Assembly (NCBI RefSeq): GCF_047663525.1
Contig: NC_092611.1
Coordinates: 10,019,001-10,083,000, forward strand
Origin: Anas platyrhynchos
Taxonomy: Eukaryota > Chordata > Aves > Anseriformes > Anatidae
Length of the DNA: 64,000 nucleotides
Reading direction: 5' to 3'
The position numbers were made by a program, and so were the translations under genes. Positions 48,388-56,544 of this stretch are shown here, one piece after another. Under the pieces are notes generated by a model. The model was given only the letters and a program-made list of their open reading frames with translations, had not been told where the DNA came from and did no database searches. Every line of letters begins with the position of its first letter. Positions within the stretch are counted from its first letter, which is position 1.

Positions 48388-49655
48388 GATTTACCATGAA
48401 GTGATTTGCTCTGCAAGCTTCCAGCTGTAAGCGGGGTTCCTCATCTTTCAGTGCTCAGTGTCAGGTCTCTGCTCTGCCTACACAGAACGGTTTAGAACCA
48501 GTCTGAAAATCCAGCAGCCACCTACGAACGTATTAGCTGTGCTGTTCACTGTGTTGTTATCTATTACACCAGAGAAGAGAAAAACGGAAAATAAAAGGGC
48601 GGGCAGGATGAGGTTCTGCTCTGGGTTGCAATCTGGCATTGGGAAAATCCAGTTCTGCTCCCTCTGTGTCTCTAGTCCATGGCTGTTTAAGTACTGCTCT
48701 GCTCGCTTTCTCCTAGGGATTTTTTTCAGACAACAGATCTTTTTTTTTTCTTTTTTTTTGGAACAAAAAGGAAGGAAGAAAACACTTGAAAGACACTTAA
48801 CTGTGAAATGCACTGAGTCTTGAGGAATGAAGTAGTCTGTGCCATGGAGAAACAGTCTGAAGTTGCTCTGTCCAGAGGATCTTTTCAAGAAAAAACTTGT
48901 GCTTTTGGGGAAAAAAGCCACCACAAACTTCTGAATTGAACTAATTGTCTGTTTTAGTGGGACTGGGATGTTTTTGTTATATTTGACAATATGCAACACA
49001 GTGTGTTTGTTTGTTATTTATCATTTTTTAAAGATACCTATGACATGCTTTCAGGTCTACAATGCAGCATCTTAAAATTTCTGGGAACAGGCCGAGGAGA
49101 GGAGAAAGGTTGGTTTTATTTTTTGCAATCCTGTTTCCTAAAGCTACCAAGCCAAGTGTGTTTGTTCCATTGGTCCACTATGCTTCAGAGGAATGATGTG
49201 TGTAATTACATCTCCATTTTAAAAACATGCAGTGTAACAAGCTGAATGGAGTCGCTTTCACCCACATCCTTGGAGCTGTGCAGGGATGGGATGGGATGGA
49301 GCAGAGAGGAAGCTCCCTTTGCAAACGGCTACGCAAACTCCATAGCTCGTGGTGACGGATTAGATTGGGCTGTGTGTGCAGTGACAAAGAGCTGGGTGAG
49401 AAGAAAAGCAGAATTGTAAGAGAAATTTGGAAATGCAGGGAGAGGTACTCCGAATCCTCTGTGTTTCATTAGGAGAAAGGTTTTCAATGATGTTCTCTGT
49501 TAGAAACAGCTTTTATGGTGCCAAACTCGGTAAGAGCAGACTGCACTTTGTTGTCTGATTACAGCATGGAAAAGGCAGTCCTCTCCCCTTGCACCCTCAC
49601 CGTATGGAGGAACAATTTGAAGCACAGACTCTGAATTTAACCTTTAATGGGTACT
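48388..49655. other. Unique DNA distal to ALG9
   Basis: About 1.3 kb of ordinary AT-rich sequence after the last gene. No exon, repeat or RNA gene was recognised. It is the last non-repetitive stretch before the subtelomeric field. Confidence 0.5.
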
Positions 49656-49770
49656 GCAGGCGGCCGGGGGGCACGCATGCGCGGTGACGCCCGCGGGCGC
49701 CCTCTGCCGTCACCTGCTGGTGGGAAAGGGGTAATGCAGGATGCCGGGGCCGCGCATGCGCGTTGCTTAT
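49656..49770. promoter_or_regulatory. CpG cluster with two NRF1 sites and CTCF-like site
   Basis: An abrupt CpG-rich island of about 115 bp. CACGCATGCGCGG (49672-49684) and CGCGCATGCGCG (49751-49762) both match the NRF1 core GCGCATGCGC or its close variant. GCGCCCTCTGCCG (49697-49709) resembles the CTCF core GCGCCCTCTGCTGG with one mismatch. Binding is inferred from motif only. Confidence 0.55.
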
Positions 49771-50054
49771 TACGTCTTTTTTTTTTTTTGATGTGTAATT
49801 TCCTATGCTCCTAGATTTTTCTTCATATGTAAATGAAAGGTTTGAGCTAATTCCCGTTGAAAATATTTCATTTACTTTCTTGGTTGTATTGTCCTTTCTA
49901 TGATCAAAGCTGAGGCAAAAATACTGTAAATTTTGTCTGCACTCCGCATGCTGTAAACTAGGGATAGGGGAAAAAAAATAAAAAAATAAAGAATACAGCT
50001 ACTGCTGCTCCTTCTCTTTTTCTTGTGGTTTGCCCCTCCTCCTCTTTCCCAGGT

Positions 50055-50080
50055 GATTGGGTTTGGGTGCTGGGCGGGGC
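50055..50080. promoter_or_regulatory. Inverted CCAAT and GC box
   Basis: GATTGG (50055-50060) is an inverted CCAAT box (NF-Y type), and GGGCGGGGC (50072-50080) is an Sp1-type GC box. They lie just upstream of the ZNF143-motif array, which makes a compact promoter-like grouping. Confidence 0.45.
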
Positions 50081-50163
50081 CAAATGTTATACGAGCTCTA
50101 GGCATGCTATCACAGAGCTCCTTCTGCCTGGGCTGCTTTTTGGGGTCAGTGCAGTCTCCTGCC

Positions 50164-50373
50164 GAGAGGCCATGTTGGGTGCCCGGGGCATTCTGGGAAA
50201 TGTAGTTCTCGGACTCCGACCTTCGGGAGGCCATGTTGGGTGCCCAGAGCATGCCGGGAAATGAAGTTCTGGGACTCCGAACTTCCGGGAGGCCATGTTG
50301 GGTGCCCAGAGCATGCCGGGAAATGTAGTTCTCGGACCCAGAACTTCCGAGTAGTTCTCGGACTCCGAACTTT
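50164..50373. repeat. 61-62 bp tandem array with ZNF143/YY1-type motifs
   Basis: About 3.4 copies; repeat starts (GCCATGTTGGG) at 50169, 50230 and 50292, plus a partial fourth. Each copy pairs GCCATGTTG (YY1-type) with the reverse complement of ACTAYRNNNCCCR, the ZNF143/THAP11 promoter motif. The copies are 50188-50206 (perfect), 50249-50267 (one mismatch) and 50311-50329 (perfect). It sits immediately proximal to the subtelomeric minisatellites. Confidence 0.8.
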
Positions 50374-50838
50374 TAGCGCGGCGCCACTCGGACACATTTA
50401 AGCGCGACGCCGCCCGGAAACATTTTAGCGCGACGCCGCCCGGACACATTTTAGCGCGGCGCCACCCAGACACATTTAAGCGCGGCGCCGCCCGGACACA
50501 TTTTAGCGCGGCGCCACCCGGACACATTTAAGCGCGGCGCCACCCGGAAACATTTTAGCGCGGCGCCACCCGGACACATTTAAGCGCGACGCCGCCCGGA
50601 AACATTTTAGCGCGGCGCCACCCGGACACATTTAAGCGCGGCGCCGCCCGGACACATTTAAGCGCTGCGCCGCCCGGACACATTTTAGCGCGGCGCCGCC
50701 CGGAAACATTAAAGCACGGCGGCATCCGGACACATTTTAGAGCGGCACCGCCCGGACACATTTTAGCGCGGCGCCGCTTTGAAACATTTAAGCGCGGCAC
50801 CGCCCGGACACGTTTTAGCGCGGCGCCGCCCGGACACG
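50374..50838. repeat. 26-bp GC-rich tandem array
   Basis: About 18 copies of a 26-bp unit with core GCGCGGCGCCGCCCGGACAC; AGCGCG starts at 50401, 50427, 50453 and 50479 show the exact 26-bp step. Every unit has several CpGs and most carry the palindrome GGCGCC. Variants differ by single bases. It is not a CRISPR array because there are no unique spacers. Confidence 0.85.
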
Positions 50839-51280
50839 CCACCGGTGCTGTTTCCGGGGGGACACATTTGCGGGGCGCACCGGGGGGGGTCCATGGGGCA
50901 TGGGGGAACCCCAAAGGGGGGGGAACCAAAATGAGGGGGGAACCAAGTGTGCGGGGTGCGGTTGCCGGGGGGATGCATTTGCGGGGCGCACTGGGGGGGG
51001 AACCAAAATGAGGGGGGAACCAAGTGTGCGGGGTGCGTTTGCCGGGGGGACGCATTTGTGGGGCGCACCGGGGGGGGGAACCAAAATGAGGGGGGGAACC
51101 AAGTGTGCACGGTGCGGTTGCCGGGGGGACGCATTTAAGGGGCGCACCGGGGGGAACCAAAATGAGGGGGGAACCAAGTGTGCGGGGTGCGGTTGCCGGG
51201 GGGACGCATTTGCGGGGCGTACCGGGAGAGGAACCAAAATGAGGGGGGAACCAAGTGTGAGGGGTGCAGTTGCCAGGGGG
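50839..51280. repeat. 77-bp G-rich minisatellite, block 1
   Basis: Five to six copies of a 75-79 bp unit with landmarks AACCAAAATGAGGGGGGAAC, AGTGTGCGGGGTGCG and GGGACGCATTTGCGGGGCGC. The copies vary mainly in the length of G runs. The same family recurs in every macrosatellite unit to the right. Confidence 0.85.
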
Positions 51281-51880
51281 TTAGGGTTAGGGTTAGGGTT
51301 TTGGTTTAGGGTTAGGGTTCTTTAGGGTTAGGGCTAGGGTTATCGTTAGGGGGTTAGGGGTAGTGTTAGGGGGGTAGGGTTAGGGTTAGGGCTTAGGGTT
51401 AGGGGTAGTGTTAGCGTTTGGGCTTAGGGTTTGGGTTAGGGTTAGGGTTATGGTCAGGCCGTTAGGTTTAGGGTTAAGGTTAGCGTTAGGGTTAGGGATA
51501 GGGTTAGGCTTAGGGTTCATTAGGGTTAGGGTTAGGGCTTAGGGTTATGGTTAGGGGGTTAGGGTTCGGGTTCGGGGTTAGGGTTAGGTTTAGGCTTAGG
51601 GTTAGGCGGCTTAGGGTTAGGGTTAGGGTTCGGGTTAGGGCTCGGTTTAGGGTTAGGGTTTTGGGTTAGGGTTAGGGTTTGTTAGGGTTAGGGCTAGGGT
51701 TATGGTTAGGGGGTTAGGGTTAGGGTTAGGGGGTTAGGTTTATGGTTAGGGGTTAGTGTTAGGGTTAGGGTTAGGGTTAGGGTTAGGTTTTGGGTTAGTG
51801 TTAGGGTTAGGGTTAGAGGGTGAGGCTTAGGGTTAGGGGTAGGGTTAGGGTTAGGGTCAGGGTCAGAGTCAGAGTCAGGG
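51281..51880 (+). repeat. Degenerate interstitial telomere tract
   Basis: About 600 bp of TTAGGG repeats with frequent variants such as TTTAGGG, GCTAGGG, TTAGCG and TTAGTG. It ends in GGGTCA/GAGTCA variants (about 51855-51880). The G-rich strand is plus, the orientation expected if the chromosome end lies to the right. It is too degenerate to be an active telomere. Confidence 0.9.
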
Positions 51881-52495
51881 TAAGCGTAGTGAGATCCTCT
51901 CCTGAGCCTATGTTATTTTCCAAAGATTGATTCACGGTTTTAAGGTTTCAGGGGTAGGGCACTAGGGTTGGGTTTCAGGGTAAGTATTCTCAGGGTTTAT
52001 GTTTAGGATTTTCAGTTGTTTAGGTTTGGATTTTTAACGGTTAGTATTTTAGGGATTTGGGGGTTAAGGTTTTAAGTTTTTCAGGGTTAGTGTGTTAGGG
52101 TTTTAGAGTTTCTGGGTTGTAGTGTTGAAAGGTTTTTTAGGGTTAGAGTCTTAGGGTTTTCTTTTTGGTCAATTATTTAGGGTTAGGGTTTTAAAATTTT
52201 ATTTTTATTGATTGATTTGATTGATTGATTGATTGATTTTTTCAGGTTAGGTTCTCCAGGGTTAGGGTTTTGAGTGTCCTAATTTTTTGGGTTAGGGTTT
52301 GGAGCATCTTAATTTTTTGCGTTAGGGTTTTGAGCATCTTAATATTTTGTGTTAGTGCTTTGAGCGTCTTATTTTTTTGGATTAGTGTTTGGAGCGTTTT
52401 GGGGTTTAGGTTTTTGGGTTTTTAGGTTTTAGTTTTTGGGTTTAGGTTTTGAGAGTTCCTATTTTTTGGGCTTGGGATTTTTGGGCTTGGGCTTG
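51881..52495. repeat. T-rich degenerate telomere-derived tract
   Basis: T-rich DNA with scattered GGGTTAGGG-like words, a GATT microsatellite (about 52206-52240) and a strict 30-bp tandem repeat. It lacks the regularity of the neighbouring TTAGGG tract and looks like decayed telomeric sequence. Confidence 0.6.
52261..52405. repeat. 30-bp tandem repeat
   Basis: Units start at exactly 52261, 52291, 52321, 52351 and 52381 with GTTAGGGTTT (or a variant), followed by TGAGCATCTTAATTTTTT-like sequence. The register is constant although the copies have diverged. Confidence 0.8.
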
Positions 52496-52822
52496 TGTCA
52501 GGGGTCAGAGGTCAGGGGTCAGAGGTCAGAAGTCAGAGGTCAGAAGTCAGAGGTCAGAGGTCGGGGGTCAGGGGTCGGGGGGCAGAGGTCAGGGGTCAGA
52601 GGTCGGGGGTCAGAGGTCAGGGGTCAGGGGGTCATAAGTCAGGGGTTCAGGGGTCAGGGGTCGGAGGTCAGAGGTCAGGGGTCAGAGGTCAGTGGTCAGT
52701 GGTCAGAGGCCGGAGGTCAGGGGTCGGGTGTCAGGGGTCAGAGGTCAGGGGTCGGGGGGTCAGAGGTCAGGCGTCAGAGGTCAGGGGTCAGATGTCGGGG
52801 GTCAGAGGTCAGGGGTCAGAGG
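52496..52822 (+). repeat. 7-bp array of GAGGTCA/GGGGTCA
   Basis: About 46 consecutive heptamers, mostly GAGGTCA, GGGGTCA or GGGGTCG, with only a few indels. AGGTCA and GGGTCA are nuclear-receptor half-sites, and a 7-bp period places neighbouring half-sites as direct repeats with one-base spacing (DR1). It lies between a degenerate telomere tract and the macrosatellite. Confidence 0.9.
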
Positions 52823-53324
52823 GGGTCCATGGGGCTTGGGGGGACCCCAAGGGTGGGGGGGAACCAAAATGAGGGGGGAACCAAGAGTGCGGGGTACTGT
52901 TTCCGGGGGGACGCATTTGCGGGCGCACCGGGGGACCAAAATGAGGGGGGAACCAAGTGTGCGGGGTTTTGTTTCAGGGGGGGACACATTTTTGGGGCGC
53001 ACCGGGGGGGAACCAAAATGAAGGGGGAACCAAGTGTGCGGGGTGCGGTTGCCTGGGGGACACATTTGCGGGGCGCACCGGGGGGGGGGAAACAAAATGA
53101 AGGGGGAACCAAGTGTGCGGGGTTGTGTTTCCGGGGGGACACATTTGAGGGTCGCACCGGGGGGGGGGAACCAAAATGAGGGGGGAACCAAGTGTGCGGG
53201 GTTGTGTTTCCGGGGGGACACATTTTTGGGGCGCACCGGGGGGAACCAAAATGAGGGGGGAACCAAGTGTGCGGGGTTGTGTTTCCGGGGGGACACATTT
53301 TTGGGGCGCACCAGGGTGACCATG
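52823..53324. repeat. 77-bp minisatellite, block 2
   Basis: About six copies of the G-rich unit after the GTCCATGGGG marker. The last copy ends CACCAGGGTGACCATGGGG, the fixed junction into the telomere-like block. Confidence 0.85.
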
Positions 53325-55619
53325 GGGTTAGAGTTAGGGTTAGGGTTAGATCCGTTAGGGTTAGGGGGTTAGGGTTGGGGTTCGGGGGTTAGGGTTGGGG
53401 GTTTCGGGTTGGGGGTTAGGGGGTTGGGGGTTTAGGGGGTTTGGGGGTTGGGGTTGGGTACTTGGGGGGTTAGGGGTTGGGGGGTTAGGGTTAGAGTGTT
53501 AGGGTTAGATCTGTTAGGGTTGGGGGGTCGGGGGTTAGGGTTGGGGGTTTAGGGTTGGGGGTTAGGGGTTGGGGGGTTAGGGTTAGGGGGTTTGGGGGTT
53601 GGGGTAGGGTACTTGGGGGGTTAGGGGTTGGGGGGTTAGGGTTAGAGGATTAGGGTTAGGGTTAGATCTATTAGGGTTGGGGGGTTAGGGTTAGATCTGT
53701 TAGGGTTAGGGGGTTAGGGTTGGGGGGTCGGGGGTTAGGGTTGGGGGGTTAGAGGGTTAGGGGGTTAGGGTTAGAGGGTTAGGGTTAGGGTTAGATCCGT
53801 TAGGGTTAGGGGGTTATGGTTGGGGGGTCGGGGGTTAGGGTTGGGGGTTTAGGGTTGGAGGTTAGGGGGTTGGGGGGTTAGGGTTAGGGGGTCTGGGGGT
53901 TGGGGTTGGGTACTTGGGGGGTTAGGGGTTGGGGGGTTAGGGTTAGAGGATTAGGGTTAGGGTTAGATCTGTTAGGGTTGGGGGGTTAGGGTTAGATCCG
54001 TTAGGGTTAGGGGGTTAGGGTTGGGTGGTTAGGGCGTTGGGGGTTTAGGGTTAGAGGGTTAGGGTTAGATCAGTTAGGGTTAGGGGGTTAGGGTTGGGGG
54101 GTTAGGGGGTTAGGGGGTTTAGGGTTAGGGTTATTTCCGTTAGGGTTAGGGGGTTATGGTTGGGGAGTCGGGGGTTAGGGTTGGGGGGTTAGGGTTAGGC
54201 TTAGATCCGTTAGGGTTAGGGGGTTAGGGGGTTTGGGCGTTAGGGTTAGAGGGTTAGGCTTAGATCCGTTAGGGTTAGGGGGTTAGAGGGTTTGGGCGTT
54301 AGGGTTAGAGGGTTAGGGTTAGATCCGTTAGGGTTGGGGGGTTAGGGGGTTGGGGGGATTAGGGTTAGAGGGTTAGGGTTAGGCTTAGATCCGTTAGGGT
54401 TAGGGGGTTAGGGGGTTTGGGCGTTAGGGTTAGAGAATTAGGGTTAGATCTGTTAGGGTTAGGGGGTTAGGGTTGGGGGTTTAGGGTTGGGGGTTATGGG
54501 GTTGGGGGGTTAGGGTTAGGGGGTTTGGGGGTTGGGGTTGGGTACTTGGGGTTTAGGATGGGGGGTTAGGGTTAGAGGATTAGGGTTAGCGTTAGATCTG
54601 TTAGGGTTGGGGGGTTAGGGTTAGATCCGTTAGGGTTAGGGGGTTAGGGTTGGGGGGTCGGGGGTTAGGGTTGGGGGGTTAGAGGGTTAGGGGGTTAGGG
54701 TTAGAGGGTTAGGGTTAGGGTTAGATCCGTTAGGGTTAGGGTGTTAGGGTTGGGGGGTCGGGGGTTAGGGTTGGGGGTTTAGGGTTGGGGGTTAGGGGGT
54801 TGGAGGGTTAGGGTTAGGGGGTTTGGGGTTTGGGGTTGGGTACTTGGGGGGTTAGGGGTTGGGGGGTTAGGGTTAGAGGATTAGGGTTAGGGTTAGATCT
54901 GTTAGGGTTGGGGGGTTAGGGTTAGATCCGTTAGGGTTAGGGGGTTAGGGTTGGGTGGTTAGGGCGTTGGGGGTTTAGGGTTAGAGGGTTAGGGTTAGAT
55001 CAGTTAGGGTTAGGGGGTTAGGGTTCGGGGGTTAGGGGGTTGGGGGGTTAGGGTTAGGGTTAGATCCGTTAGGGTTAGGGGGTTATGGTTGGGGAGTCGG
55101 GGGTTAGGGTTGGGGGGTTAGGGTTAGGCTTAGATCCGTTAGGGTTAGGGGGTTAGGGGGTTTGGGCGTTAGGGTTAGAGGGTTAGGGTTAGGTCTGTTA
55201 GGGTTGGGGGGTTAGGGGGTTGGGGGGGTTAGGGTTAGAGGGTTAGGGTTAGGCTTAGATCCGTTAGGGTTAGGGGGTTAGGGGGTTTGGGCGTTAGGGT
55301 TAGAGAATTAGGGTTAGATCCGTTTTGGTTAGGGGGTTAGGGTTGGGGGTTTAGGGTTGGGGGTTATGGGGTTGGGGGGTTAGGGTTAGGGGGTTTGGGG
55401 GTTGGGGTTGGGTACTTGGGGGGTTAGGATGGGGGGTTAGGGTTAGAGGATTAGGGTTAGGGTTAGATCTGTTAGGGTTGGGGGGTTAGGGTTAGATCCG
55501 TTAGGGTTAGGGGGTTAGGGTTGGGGAGTTAGGGTTAGAGGGTTAGGGTTAGATCGTTTGGGGGGTTGGGGGTTAGGGTTGGGCGGTTAGGGTTAGGGGG
55601 TTTGGGGGTTGGGGTTGGG
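53325..55619 (+). repeat. Telomere-like block, unit 1
   Basis: 2.3 kb of TTAGGG, TTGGGG, TTTGGGG and TCGGGGG words in a higher-order pattern, punctuated by TTAGATCCG or TTAGATCTG and by GGGTACTTGGGG. Dense G runs suggest G-quadruplex potential on the plus strand. Confidence 0.85.
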
Positions 55620-56003
55620 TACTTGTGGCCCGCGGGGCGCCCGGTGGCCCTACCGGCGTCACCAGCGGCCACCTTGGGGTCAACGGCGGCGGTTTTGGGG
55701 TCAACGGCAGCGGTTTTGGGGTTTCGGTCTGGGGGGTGCTGACATGCCCCCCCCCGCACCCCCCCAGGCATCCTGGCCCTGCAGCTGCCCCCGGGGGGGC
55801 TCGACGCCGAGTCCTACAGGTGAGAACCAGTCCCCTCCGCCCCCTAAATGCGCCCCCAACCCCCAAAATGCCCCCACACCCTCCCCAAATTGACCCCCCC
55901 CAATTTATTCCCCCCCCTCCAGCGCTTGCCTCCACCTGGCCGAGATGCAGCATCGGGTGTGGAAGGCGCTGGCAGAGTGCGAGCGGCTGCTGCGGGCACG
56001 GGT
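55620..56003 (+). pseudogene. Amplified two-exon gene fragment, copy 1
   Basis: Exon A (55768-55819) follows a C-rich tract ending CCCCCAG and ends TACAG/GTGAG. Exon B (55923-56001) follows CCCCCCTCCAG and ends GCACGG/GTAGG. The 103-bp intron joins them in frame across a split Ser codon. The peptide begins ILALQLPPGGLDAESYSACL and continues LHLAEMQHRVWKALAECERL; the second half looks like an amphipathic helix. I do not recognise the gene. There is no start codon or 3' end, so it is an internal fragment. Upstream within the cassette are GC-rich intron-like sequence and a duplicated GGGGTCAACGGC motif. Confidence 0.6.
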
Positions 56004-56039
56004 AGGACGGGGGGAGAGACAAATTGGGGGGGGGCACCA

Positions 56040-56544
56040 AGGGGGGGGGGTCCATGGGGCTTGGGGGGACCCCAAGGGTGGGGGGGAACCAAAATGAGGG
56101 GGGAACCAAAATGAGGGGGGAACCAAGTTTGCGGGGTGCATTTGCCGAGGGGACGCATTTGCGGGGCGCAACGGGGGGGGGTCAATGGGGCTAGGGGGGA
56201 CCCCAACGGGGGGGCGGAAGGGGGGGGGGAACCAAAATGAGGGGGGAACCAAGTGTGCGGGGTTTTGTTTCCGGGGGGACACATTTGTGGGGAGCATCGG
56301 GGGGGGGGGAACCAAAATGAGGGGGGAACCAAGTGTGCGGGGTTTTGTTTCCGGGGGGACACATTTTTGGGGAGCACCGGGGGGGGGAACCAAAATGAGG
56401 GGGGAACCAAGTGTGCGGGGTTTTGTTTCCGGGGGGACACATTTTTGGGGCGCACCGGGGGGAACCAAAATGAGGGGGGAACCAAGTGTGCGGGGTTGTG
56501 TTTCCGGGGTGACACATTTTTGGGGCGCACCAGGGTGACCATGG
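56040..56544. repeat. 77-bp minisatellite, block 3
   Basis: About five copies with the GTCCATGGGG marker at 56050 and a second marker variant at about 56180. It ends at the same CACCAGGGTGACCATGGGG junction as block 2. Confidence 0.85.

Noticed and set aside
50164-51280. Regularly spaced repeats resembling a CRISPR array
   Set aside because: The units are contiguous tandem copies with no unique spacers, and the genome is vertebrate.
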